Shown here in pieces: positions 56,785 to 64,000 of a stretch of 64,000 nt of DNA. The notes beneath the pieces are model-generated. The model was given only the letters and a program-made list of their open reading frames with translations, ran no database searches and was not told the DNA's origin. The translations under genes were made by a program, and so were the position numbers. The first letter of the stretch is position 1. Each line of letters starts with the position of its first letter. This DNA comes from a virus: IMG/VR virus record IMGVR_UViG_3300030107_006096, positions 1 through 64,000 of that record, one strand, 5' to 3'.

Positions 56785-57538
56785 AGGAGATACATTCCGA
56801 GAGTTACTTGGAATGTGGGAAGAGTCTGGTTACTGTAAATTGCATAAATCCAATGACAGATTTTGTTGGGTGAATGGAGTTGGTAACATTTTGCTATATG
56901 AATATGCAAGATTTGATTTCATTCCAAACATGTGGAAATTTGGACTCTTTTCCAATAGTCAACTTTTCTATGGCAACTGCTCTCCTTGGATATTTTGGGC
57001 AAGACATCCCAGAAAGTTAGAAAAATCTATTGACGAGGGAATTCTTTCTTATTCCGAAAGAGACACCTCTTCTATTTTCCTAGGAAAAATAGAAAATCAA
57101 ATACAATATAATGGAAGAATGGGAAAGGATTGGGGCGAAGTTATAGAAGAATTTAGTATGCCAATTTCTTTTGGTGATTCTAAATCTTATCCATACACAC
57201 AAGAACAATATTTAAATAAAGTAAAAAGTTCTAAGTTCGGACTGGTGTTGCCTGGTTATGGACCTAAATGTAACAGAGAAATAGAATACTTTGGTTTGGG
57301 CACAGTTCCAATCTATACAACAGATACTGGCCTTCATTATTACGATAGTCTTAAGGAAGGTGTTCATTATTTAATGGTAGAATCACCAGAAGAAATTCCT
57401 TCTTTGTTGGAAAAAATAGACGAAAAAACTTGGAATGAACTTTCATCAAACGGTAGAGAATGGTACAATAAAAATTGTTCTCGCAAAGGATCCTTTGAAA
57501 CTACACAAAAAATTATAAAGGAACATGCCGGTGGATGA
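56753..57538 (+). CDS. Exostosin-like glycosyltransferase
   Basis: I choose ATG 56753, because GGAG lies 6 bases upstream and earlier in-frame ATGs lack a site. The 261-residue protein contains KFGLVLPGYGPKCNREIEYF and GTVPIYTTDTGLHYYDSLKEGVHYL, in two pieces; these form the GT-B C-terminal signature seen in exostosin and related families (FGLxLxGxGxKxxRExE). The N-terminal half has WARHPRKLEKSI. It overlaps neighbours on both sides and so is part of one translational unit. Confidence 0.75.
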   Translation: MKIYLNKSSHKGDTFRELLGMWEESGYCKLHKSNDRFCWVNGVGNILLYEYARFDFIPNMWKFGLFSNSQLFYGNCSPWIFWARHPRKLEKSIDEGILSYSERDTSSIFLGKIENQIQYNGRMGKDWGEVIEEFSMPISFGDSKSYPYTQEQYLNKVKSSKFGLVLPGYGPKCNREIEYFGLGTVPIYTTDTGLHYYDSLKEGVHYLMVESPEEIPSLLEKIDEKTWNELSSNGREWYNKNCSRKGSFETTQKIIKEHAGG

Positions 57539-58232
57539 TTCAATCACTGTTATACTTACAGTCTGGAAAAGACATAATTTAGAAGAGCAGTTGATTGCAA
57601 TTAAAGATCAGACTGCCAATATTGATTCTATCTACGTTTATCAAAACGAATCACATGTTGATATAAGTCATCTAAAAGAAAAGTATGACTTCAAACATGT
57701 GCAATCTAAAGACATGAACTTCAAGTTCCACGGAAGATTCACCCTTCCTTTATTATTTGAAACAAAATATACAGCAATATTTGATGATGATACTATTCCA
57801 AATAAAGGATGGTTGCAGCATTGTAAAAATCTTTGCGACAGTAAAAATTGTATAGTTGGAGCCAACTGTAGAAATAACGACGGATCGGGTCATGGCCTTT
57901 GTGATGGTAAACTAAATGCAGATCCTATCAAATGTGATATTGTTGGTCACTGTTGGTTCTTTAAAACAGAATGGATTCATCACATGTGGAGAGAACCCGC
58001 CTTCACTTTCGACAACGGAGAGGACATACATTTCTGTGCATCATGTCAAATATATGGTGGTATAGATTCTTATCTTCCTTCACAAACACAGCAGGACATG
58101 GACAACTGGGGAGATACAAGACCTCTGTTGGGAGCAGACAACCACGCTACATGGAAACGAGAAGATCACAATCCAATACGAAAACAGCTATATGAATATT
58201 GGATTTCAAAAGGATGGAAGGTTACAAAATGA
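57525..58232 (+). CDS. Glycosyltransferase family 2-like
   Basis: The 235-residue protein has the GT-A pattern ITVILTVWKRHNLEEQL, AIFDDDTIPNKGW (DxD near residue 89) and later DIVGHCWFFKTEWIHHMWRE and NGEDIHF, where GED is the usual catalytic acid region. No membrane helix is present. It overlaps the exostosin-like gene by 14 bases and the GT11-like gene by 4. Sugar and acceptor are unknown. Confidence 0.85.
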   Translation: MPVDDSITVILTVWKRHNLEEQLIAIKDQTANIDSIYVYQNESHVDISHLKEKYDFKHVQSKDMNFKFHGRFTLPLLFETKYTAIFDDDTIPNKGWLQHCKNLCDSKNCIVGANCRNNDGSGHGLCDGKLNADPIKCDIVGHCWFFKTEWIHHMWREPAFTFDNGEDIHFCASCQIYGGIDSYLPSQTQQDMDNWGDTRPLLGADNHATWKREDHNPIRKQLYEYWISKGWKVTK

Positions 58233-58933
58233 TTTCAATTAGATATTTTCCTCCGGACTGGGGCTTCGGAAACAGAATGTTGTACTACAATAACTTAAGA
58301 CAGATTGCCGAGAACAATGCAGACTCTTGGTCCTGTGTTCCTTGGGAAGGTCATGACATGTTTAGAGGTAACATGTTAGGGGAAAAGGCAATGGGAAATC
58401 TTGTACTGAATCCTTGTCTTGGGGAAAAGTTTTTTGAAATGCATAGCGTTCCAACAAGAGAGATCTTTCAACTGAATGAAGAAAAACATTTTGAAGGGAA
58501 AGTTGCCGCAGTTCATTTCAGGGGTGGTGATTTTTTCCAATGGAATCCTGATGCTGTTTTAGATAAAGATTACTATCTGAATGCAGTCGATTCTATTAAA
58601 GATGAAGTTGATAAGTTTATACTCTTCACAGAAGATGAATCTTTGCCTTCCTATTCCGCTGTTGAAAAATATTTCGAGGATGAGGGAGTTGACTACGACA
58701 TTGGTGATAATCAAAGAAGCAATTATGTTGATGATTTTAGAAACATGTCGGCTTGTGATTATATTATTTCTAGTCCATCAACTTTTTGTATTTGTTCTGC
58801 CATGATAGGAAACAAAACTAATGTAATCCATTCTAAAAAATGGATAGATAATAGAGTGAACGCTCAAGATAAATTTTGGGTAGATTTAAACAACGGCGGA
58901 AATGAAGATTATTCAATATGGAGATTAGTATGA
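58229..58933 (+). CDS. GT11-like fucosyltransferase
   Basis: I start at ATG 58229, behind GGAAGG, overlapping the previous stop (ATGA). The 234-residue protein has FGNRMLYYNNLRQ at the N terminus, the HxRxGD signature as HFRGGDF, then FILFTED and MSACDYIISSPSTFCICSAM near the end. These are motifs of the alpha-1,2-fucosyltransferase/GT11 superfamily. With gmd and fcl in the same window, GDP-fucose is the likely donor. The exact linkage is not determined. A similar HIRSGD protein begins at 63453. Confidence 0.8.
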   Translation: MISIRYFPPDWGFGNRMLYYNNLRQIAENNADSWSCVPWEGHDMFRGNMLGEKAMGNLVLNPCLGEKFFEMHSVPTREIFQLNEEKHFEGKVAAVHFRGGDFFQWNPDAVLDKDYYLNAVDSIKDEVDKFILFTEDESLPSYSAVEKYFEDEGVDYDIGDNQRSNYVDDFRNMSACDYIISSPSTFCICSAMIGNKTNVIHSKKWIDNRVNAQDKFWVDLNNGGNEDYSIWRLV

Positions 58934-59550
58934 ATTATGAGAAGTATTGGATAGATGGGATGGGACTACACTCCACCCAACTAGAAAAAATTGCACAAAT
59001 TCTAAAAACCGGAGTCAAAAATGTGGTTGAATTTGGTTCTGGTAAATCCACTGAGTTCTTAGTTGATTTCAGAGAAGAGAATGAACTAGATTATGAAATA
59101 TGTTCATTTGATCATCATCCATTTTATGGATATAAAGAGACTCATGATTTCTTAACAACACATCGTCGAGACATAGTTCGATGTAGTGATGAATGTTATG
59201 AAGAAATGTTTAATGAGAAGAAATACAATAAGTCCTGTTTTGTTAACTGTCAAAATGAAATGGATAATTTTCGAATTAAAAATTCTTTTTATGATATAAC
59301 AGAGGAATATTTACCAGAAAATATAGATTTGGTTATTCTAGATGGACCCAATGGAAATGGTAGAAGTATATCATTTCTACATTTAAAAGATAAGTTGTCT
59401 AAAGAGGCACACATTCTAATCGATGATTCAGATCATTATGATTTTGTAGAACGAAGTAAAAAAATATTAGATGTAGAGGTTATTGTTCATGAAAATGATA
59501 CCTCAATCCATCCGTTATTCAATTACGCATTATTAAAGGTGACATCATGA
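58930..59550 (+). CDS. Class I methyltransferase-like protein
   Basis: I use ATG 58930, with GGAG about 6 bases upstream; the earlier ATG 58918 is in the preceding gene. The 206-residue protein has VVEFGSGKSTEFLVDF as motif I and DLVILDGPNGNGRSISF then AHILIDDSDHYDF, a Rossmann pattern with an acidic, metal-type DGPNG/DD pair as in catechol-like and sugar O-methyltransferases. The acceptor is probably a sugar of the same glycan. Confidence is moderate, because post-motifs are weak. Confidence 0.7.
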   Translation: MNYEKYWIDGMGLHSTQLEKIAQILKTGVKNVVEFGSGKSTEFLVDFREENELDYEICSFDHHPFYGYKETHDFLTTHRRDIVRCSDECYEEMFNEKKYNKSCFVNCQNEMDNFRIKNSFYDITEEYLPENIDLVILDGPNGNGRSISFLHLKDKLSKEAHILIDDSDHYDFVERSKKILDVEVIVHENDTSIHPLFNYALLKVTS

Positions 59551-60350
59551 ATAAAGTATATCTAAAGACATATTTTTATGTCCCTCATGAAATAGATTTT
59601 TTGATTATGAATTTATTAGAGTCTTATGATCACATAGACAAATTTATCATATGTGAATGTAATAGGACACACACTGGTCAACCTAAAGAATTTATCTTCG
59701 AAGAATATCTAGATAGATTCCCAGAAGAATTCAGAGACAAAATTTTGTACATTCCTTGTAACATTGAAGATTACACTGTAGAGGCATATGAGAACGAGGA
59801 TGACATTCATAATATCAACGAACCTGTAATGAGAAGTTTCTTTATGAAACAGATGACTTTTAATGATGATGACATTATTCTTTCAGTTGATGCAGATGAA
59901 ATTATCTATAGGGATGCTTACAAATACATCATCAAAGAAGTAAAAGAAAAAGATTTGGTAAGATTCAATCTACATCAGTTCTTCTACAAAAAGACTTATT
60001 TGTGGGAAGGTAAAGATTTTGTTTCGCCAATAGCAGCGAAATATAAAGTATTTAAAAATCATTTCCCCTGTAACTGGAGAGATGTTGGACCTATTCTTCC
60101 AATAAAGGTTGGTTGCCATTTCTCATGGTGCATGACTCCAAAGGAAATGGTTCATAAACTCCACACATATAGTCATCCCAGATATAGATTTTGTGCGGAC
60201 GAAGAGGTATTGAAGAATGCTATTGATAATAAAGAATATCCGTTTGATGAAAATGTAGATTTTAATATTGTAGAACTTGATTATAATCATGAGGTGTTAC
60301 CAGAATGTCTGAAAAGTCAATCGCAATACTTGGAAAAGGCCCCAGTGTAG
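59547..60350 (+). CDS. GT17-like glycosyltransferase
   Basis: The 267-residue protein resembles family GT17 (beta-1,4-N-acetylglucosaminyltransferase III of animals and its bacterial/phage relatives): FLIMNLLESYDHIDKFIICE, DDDIILSVDADEI (Asp115 and Asp117), RFNLHQFFYKKTYLW and the GCHFSWC motif, then HKLHTYSHPRYR. The motif set is complete. It probably adds a hexosamine to the glycan built by this island. It overlaps the next gene by 46 bases. Confidence 0.82.
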   Translation: MNKVYLKTYFYVPHEIDFLIMNLLESYDHIDKFIICECNRTHTGQPKEFIFEEYLDRFPEEFRDKILYIPCNIEDYTVEAYENEDDIHNINEPVMRSFFMKQMTFNDDDIILSVDADEIIYRDAYKYIIKEVKEKDLVRFNLHQFFYKKTYLWEGKDFVSPIAAKYKVFKNHFPCNWRDVGPILPIKVGCHFSWCMTPKEMVHKLHTYSHPRYRFCADEEVLKNAIDNKEYPFDENVDFNIVELDYNHEVLPECLKSQSQYLEKAPV

Positions 60351-60898
60351 ACAAGTGTACGAAAGAGTTTATTGATTCTTTCGACGAAGTTGCTGCTTGT
60401 GGAAGACCTGTTTTTACAGGTTATGAACATCTAATTGGCAACAGAGCAAAGTATGATTTTGCAAATAGAACTGCTACTCCATACACACAAGAGGAAGCAC
60501 AGAGATTAGGCATAGAACACTTCATTGATACTGGAGGAGGCACAAAAATCAGAGAAAGATTTAGTCATGGAGACTTAGATCCTTCAACTGGCATCCTAGC
60601 TTTTCATCATTTCCTAGAAAAACCAGAGTATACTAAGATTGCCTTGATTGGTTTTGATTTGTTTCAAACAATGGAGAAGGTGTATTATTATAAAAATGAA
60701 GAATTTGATCCTGCTTTAACATGGTTATGGGAAAATGGAACATACGATTCGGAAGGAAGGTTGACCATTGTTAGTGGTCATAAGACAGAGTTGATATTTA
60801 AATATCTAAATGACATGTTTGATTTATATAAAGATAAACAATTTTACATCATGTCTTCTTATAAATTTAGTGAAAAGGAAAATTTAAAAGTATTATGA
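60305..60898 (+). CDS. Sialyltransferase-like (GT29-type) protein
   Basis: The 197-residue protein opens SIAILGKGPSVDKC, a nucleotide-sugar binding loop, and has DPSTGILAFHHFL followed by KIALIGFDLF. This echoes the sialyl motifs L and S of GT29 (a G-x-G-P-S loop, then P-S-T-G-x-x-x-L). It is shorter than animal enzymes, but phage and bacterial versions of this size exist. The C-terminal EFDPALTWLWENG and SGHKTELIFKYL are unassigned. CMP-sugar synthesis genes are not in the window, so the donor is uncertain. Confidence 0.65.
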   Translation: MSEKSIAILGKGPSVDKCTKEFIDSFDEVAACGRPVFTGYEHLIGNRAKYDFANRTATPYTQEEAQRLGIEHFIDTGGGTKIRERFSHGDLDPSTGILAFHHFLEKPEYTKIALIGFDLFQTMEKVYYYKNEEFDPALTWLWENGTYDSEGRLTIVSGHKTELIFKYLNDMFDLYKDKQFYIMSSYKFSEKENLKVL

Positions 60899-61653
60899 AA
60901 AATATAGATCTTAAGAAAAAATATGATGAGGTTTTCAAGGAAGGTTCTGAAAACTTTTTTACATGCAACGTCTTCAGAGAGGCATGGACAATCGCCGGCG
61001 CCGAAGATTGGTCGGGGAAAAAAGTAATGGACATTGGTTGTGGTGAAGGTATGTTGCCCACAATGATTGCACATGCTGGAGCTTCAGATGTAGTAGGAGT
61101 TGACTATAGCGAAGAGGCTATTGATAACGCCAATAACAAATTTGAAATTGAAAATCTACAGTTTGTTTGTGGGGACTACAGAGAAGTTGAAGGAAAGTTT
61201 GACATCATCACAATGCAAGGAGTCATGGAACATTTAGATGAACCTTGGGAGGAGTTGAAGAATATGATGGACAATTACTTAGAAGAGGATGGTGTCTTAG
61301 TTACAAGTTCTCCTTCATTCTTAAATCCCAGAGGATATGTATGGATGACTTTAGCTAAATTGTTTGATGTTCCAATGTCACTTACTGATCTTCATTTCAT
61401 ATGCCCATTTGATATGGAAAATTTTTGCGAAGAAAATGATTATGAATTAGATTATACATCTATCCATCAGGATTGGGGCTCAGGAGAAACATTAATAAGA
61501 GATTTCAACAAGAGACTTCGTAATGCCCTTCGTGATGCGGATATGGATAATAGTAAAGTTGATGATCTTTTAGAATGGTTACATCAAGCAACTCCATACT
61601 TCGAAACAAATGAAGCGTCAGGAGCTATTGTAGTTTATAGGATAACAAAATGA
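60895..61653 (+). CDS. SAM-dependent methyltransferase (UbiG-like)
   Basis: The 252-residue protein has motif I VMDIGCGEGMLPTMIA, motif II VVGVDYSEEAI, FVCGDYREV and ITMQGVMEHLDEPWEE, a complete class I set. Later SSPSFLNPRGYVW is common in methyltransferases of O-antigen loci. The likely acceptor is a sugar in the glycan made here. Start and stop overlap neighbours by 4 bases each. Confidence 0.88.
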   Translation: MKNIDLKKKYDEVFKEGSENFFTCNVFREAWTIAGAEDWSGKKVMDIGCGEGMLPTMIAHAGASDVVGVDYSEEAIDNANNKFEIENLQFVCGDYREVEGKFDIITMQGVMEHLDEPWEELKNMMDNYLEEDGVLVTSSPSFLNPRGYVWMTLAKLFDVPMSLTDLHFICPFDMENFCEENDYELDYTSIHQDWGSGETLIRDFNKRLRNALRDADMDNSKVDDLLEWLHQATPYFETNEASGAIVVYRITK

Positions 61654-62297
61654 AAATAGCATATGACATCGGAGCAAATTCTGGATCTTTTACGCAATCG
61701 TTTTTAGATGATGGGTATGAGGTCATTTCAGTTGAACCTAACCCAGATGTTTTTCAAAAACTAAAAGATAAATTTGAAGATAATTCAAACGTGATCCTAA
61801 TAAACAAGGCAGTATCATCCAGCGGCGACAAAGTTAATTTTTTTGTTCCAAAAATTAAAGGAAAACATGTGGTTGCTACTTGTTCGGAAGATTGGTTTGG
61901 GGGAAGATTTAAGTATATATTTGATCAAGGTTATGATAAAATAGAAATGGATTCAGTATCTTTAGATGAATTGATCAAAGTTCATGGAAGTCCAAGTAGA
62001 ATAAAAATAGATGTGGAAGGTTATGAATATAATGTAATAAAAAGCATGACTGAAAAACATGATTGTCTCATCAGTTTCGAATGGACATCTGAAGTCTATG
62101 AAGAAGCAAAAAAAGTTTTACTCCATTTAAAGTCCTTGGGATTTTCAAAAGGAATGATATTGAATGGAGATGATTCCTCGACATATAAGAATACACCAGA
62201 AAATAAATTAAATAGCATTGAAGAAATGATATCTTTTTTCGAGTCGGACATTTCGAAAACACATTCGGGCAGTTGGGGAGATGTTTACATTAAATGA
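61650..62297 (+). CDS. FkbM-family methyltransferase
   Basis: The 215-residue protein has IAYDIGANSGSFTQSFL, VISVEPNPDVFQKLK, NKAVSSSGDKVNFFV and RIKIDVEGYEYNVIKSM, which is the standard FkbM order. These enzymes O-methylate sugars and macrolides. It is the third methyltransferase in the island. Overlaps of 4 bases at both ends show close translational coupling. Confidence 0.92.
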   Translation: MKIAYDIGANSGSFTQSFLDDGYEVISVEPNPDVFQKLKDKFEDNSNVILINKAVSSSGDKVNFFVPKIKGKHVVATCSEDWFGGRFKYIFDQGYDKIEMDSVSLDELIKVHGSPSRIKIDVEGYEYNVIKSMTEKHDCLISFEWTSEVYEEAKKVLLHLKSLGFSKGMILNGDDSSTYKNTPENKLNSIEEMISFFESDISKTHSGSWGDVYIK

Positions 62298-63484
62298 AAA
62301 CACTAAAGCGAGACAAAGTAGTTTTAAATTTTAGGGAAACCCCCAGAGAACAAAGAGGAACTCTGGGAGGACAGTATCCTAACGTAGTTAAAGATAAAAT
62401 TTATTATCAAATGGAAGAACCAAAGGAAGTTCACTACGCAATTCAAAAGGAAAATTCTTACATTAAACCAGAATCTAATGTTACAATCAAAAAGTCTTTG
62501 TCCGCTCAAAACTTTAGTGCTTTCTATGATACAAACCCAAACATAAATGAAGATGAAAGATACAAAGCAGTTGGAGGATATCATGTTGGAAGATCGGCGG
62601 TTGAAAACTACAAGCAAGGAATCGAATCTAAATTATACAATCATCTAAATGATTGTCCAATAAGCAATGATTTAGAAGTAGTACCACATCCCGATCCAGT
62701 GTGGCCTCAATACACTCGTTTATTATTTAAAGATGACTTCCATCATCCAAGGCACGCAAACGGATTGTATGTATTCAAGTCGTCAGATGGAATAGACTGG
62801 AAAGAGTATCATGATTTGCCAGTAATTAGCAGTTTTGATTCCTGTGAAGAGAATGAGGAAAACCCAAACAATACTGGAATAGGTCATGATACTCTTCCCA
62901 GTATTTTTTATGATCATAATATAGATGAGTATGTTATGTACATCAGAGCAAATCTAAGTTTGGGTGTTAGACATGTATTTTATACACACTCAAAGGATTT
63001 AATAAATTGGTCTAAACCTTCTTTGATAAAAATAGATCCTGCATTTGATTTGAATCATGATAATTTATATTTCATGTCTGCATTCCCTTTCGGCAGAAAG
63101 TACATAGCTTTTCCCCCATACTTTAAAAATTCTGTGGTTTCACATGTAACAGGAAAAGAAAAAGTATTTGATAAAGAAAAAAGAGACTGGGTATGGGGAG
63201 ATCCCGGAGGACCAGTAAGTGCAGAAAAGAATGGGCATCAAAGAAATTATTGGGATGCAAAAACTCTAGTAATGATATCGGATGATCGTTTGAATTGGAA
63301 AGTGGTCGATACAATTTTACCCTCTGAAACTAGAGGTCATATGACCTTTCCACATGTGGTGTCTTTTAGAGAAGAAGATGATGGCTATGCTCTTTACGTT
63401 CATGAAGAGTTTATGACTTTTACAAATAAGTTGGTTCGTTACACAATAGATTATGAAGAATTGGAAAAATATCTTGATACCTGA
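62294..63484 (+). CDS. GH43/GH32-like beta-propeller protein
   Basis: The 396-residue protein has repeated blade-like motifs: RYKAVGGYH, GLYVFKSSDGIDWKEYHDLP, DTLPSIFYDHNIDEYVMYIR, FYTHSKDLINWSKPSLI and MISDDRLNWKVVDT. These S-x-D-G-x-x-W and Y-x-M-Y motifs are typical of five-bladed glycosidase-like propellers found in family 43/32-type proteins. Catalytic acids are not certain, so it may bind or trim the glycan. No signal peptide is present, unlike secreted glycosidases. It closes the complete genes of the island. Confidence 0.7.
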   Translation: MKTLKRDKVVLNFRETPREQRGTLGGQYPNVVKDKIYYQMEEPKEVHYAIQKENSYIKPESNVTIKKSLSAQNFSAFYDTNPNINEDERYKAVGGYHVGRSAVENYKQGIESKLYNHLNDCPISNDLEVVPHPDPVWPQYTRLLFKDDFHHPRHANGLYVFKSSDGIDWKEYHDLPVISSFDSCEENEENPNNTGIGHDTLPSIFYDHNIDEYVMYIRANLSLGVRHVFYTHSKDLINWSKPSLIKIDPAFDLNHDNLYFMSAFPFGRKYIAFPPYFKNSVVSHVTGKEKVFDKEKRDWVWGDPGGPVSAEKNGHQRNYWDAKTLVMISDDRLNWKVVDTILPSETRGHMTFPHVVSFREEDDGYALYVHEEFMTFTNKLVRYTIDYEELEKYLDT

Positions 63485-64000
63485 GCATACTATATTTGGA
63501 ATAACTAAATTCACGCAACTAGGAAACAGTCTAGTTCAGATATGTAACGCCATAAATGTTGCAAAGAAATCTAATTCTACATGTAGAATGCCTAGTTCAA
63601 GTGTTAATCCAGATGTAATGAATTTTTTAAAGACAATTCCAAATGTAGATGACATCAAAGATAGGAAAACAGAAGTAGAAAGAAAATTCTATTTCGAGAA
63701 TGAATGTTTTGGCTACAGAATGACAAATGAAGATAGAAGGAATATACTACACCAGTATGTTTATCCTCATCTTAATATAGGTGATGCGCCTTCTGTGAAG
63801 GATGATACATTAGTAATCCATATTCGAAGTGGAGATATATTTAACGAATGGATACATCAGAATTATGTTCAACCTCCTTTAGAATACTATAAGAAAATTA
63901 TAGACGAAAAGGAACCAAACGATGTATTGATTGTTAGTCAAAAAGATTTAAGCAATCCATGTATAGATGCCTTGATTTCTTGGGACTCTAAAGTTAGAAT
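63453..64000 (+). CDS. Glycosyltransferase with HIRSGD motif (3' truncated by window edge)
   Basis: An open frame runs from ATG 63453 to the last base, giving 182 residues with no stop. It contains NSLVQICNAINVAKKS near the N terminus, DTLVIHIRSGDIF (H-x-R-x-G-D) and then PPLEYYKKIIDE and DVLIVSQKDLSNP, the GT11/GT23-type fucosyltransferase fold. It overlaps the previous gene by 32 bases; TTG 63474 is an alternative start. Together with the gene at 58229 it gives two fucosyltransferase-like enzymes. Confidence 0.75.
   Translation, partial: MKNWKNILIPEHTIFGITKFTQLGNSLVQICNAINVAKKSNSTCRMPSSSVNPDVMNFLKTIPNVDDIKDRKTEVERKFYFENECFGYRMTNEDRRNILHQYVYPHLNIGDAPSVKDDTLVIHIRSGDIFNEWIHQNYVQPPLEYYKKIIDEKEPNDVLIVSQKDLSNPCIDALISWDSKVR

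Overview
The window is an AT-rich, gene-dense stretch of a T4-like myovirus (Straboviridae/Kyanoviridae-type). Every gene I can support lies on the + strand, most neighbours overlap or are a few bases apart, and no gap exceeds 300 bases. The gene order gp13-14-15-16-17-18-19-20-(core)-21-22-23, then a tube-like protein, uvsY, uvsW, gp55, gp47, gp46 and later gp45, gp44, gp62, regA resembles the marine exo-T4-even phages (T4-like cyanophages and relatives). Late-promoter boxes of the NATAAATA type fit that group. I see no photosynthesis genes, tRNAs, integrase, CRISPR array or insertion sequence, so the host is not fixed by the sequence; a marine bacterium is an inference.

Bases 1-23495 hold an unusual virion/adhesin-like region: large cysteine-rich proteins built around a recurring G-x-C-C repeat, including a diverged tandem pair of about 1000-residue paralogues, a collagen-like protein, and a 1121-residue protein that combines a trypsin-like protease domain, a fibronectin-III-like segment and leucine-rich repeats. 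Its place just before the neck genes suggests receptor-binding or fibre/whisker components, but function is inferred.

Bases 23545-37729 are the canonical morphogenesis block: neck (gp13, gp14), tail terminator (gp15), terminase (gp16, gp17), sheath and tube (gp18, gp19), portal (gp20), prohead core, protease (gp21), scaffold (gp22) and major capsid (gp23). Late promoters precede gp18, gp19, gp22, gp23 and the tube-like gene, and a strong UUCG-loop terminator follows gp23.

Bases 37726-49702 hold recombination and regulation genes: uvsY, uvsW, an LSm-like protein, the late sigma factor gp55, gp47/gp46, an acetyltransferase, a DNA methyltransferase, a thioredoxin-type domain fused to a eukaryote-type (GSII) glutamine synthetase, a chitin-binding-like protein and RNase H. 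Two host-like sigma-70 promoters, both with 16-bp spacers, start the uvsY and gp55 units. Bases 49718-55180 are the replisome (gp45, gp44, gp62, regA), interrupted by GDP-fucose biosynthesis genes (gmd, fcl), a methyltransferase and a GroES-like co-chaperonin.

Bases 55187-64000 form a glycan island placed where T4 has gene 43 after regA: glycosyltransferases of several folds, three methyltransferases including FkbM type, and a GH43/GH32-like beta-propeller protein, running off the window end. With gmd/fcl and a GT11-like fucosyltransferase it could make and transfer fucose, decorating either virion fibres or the host surface.
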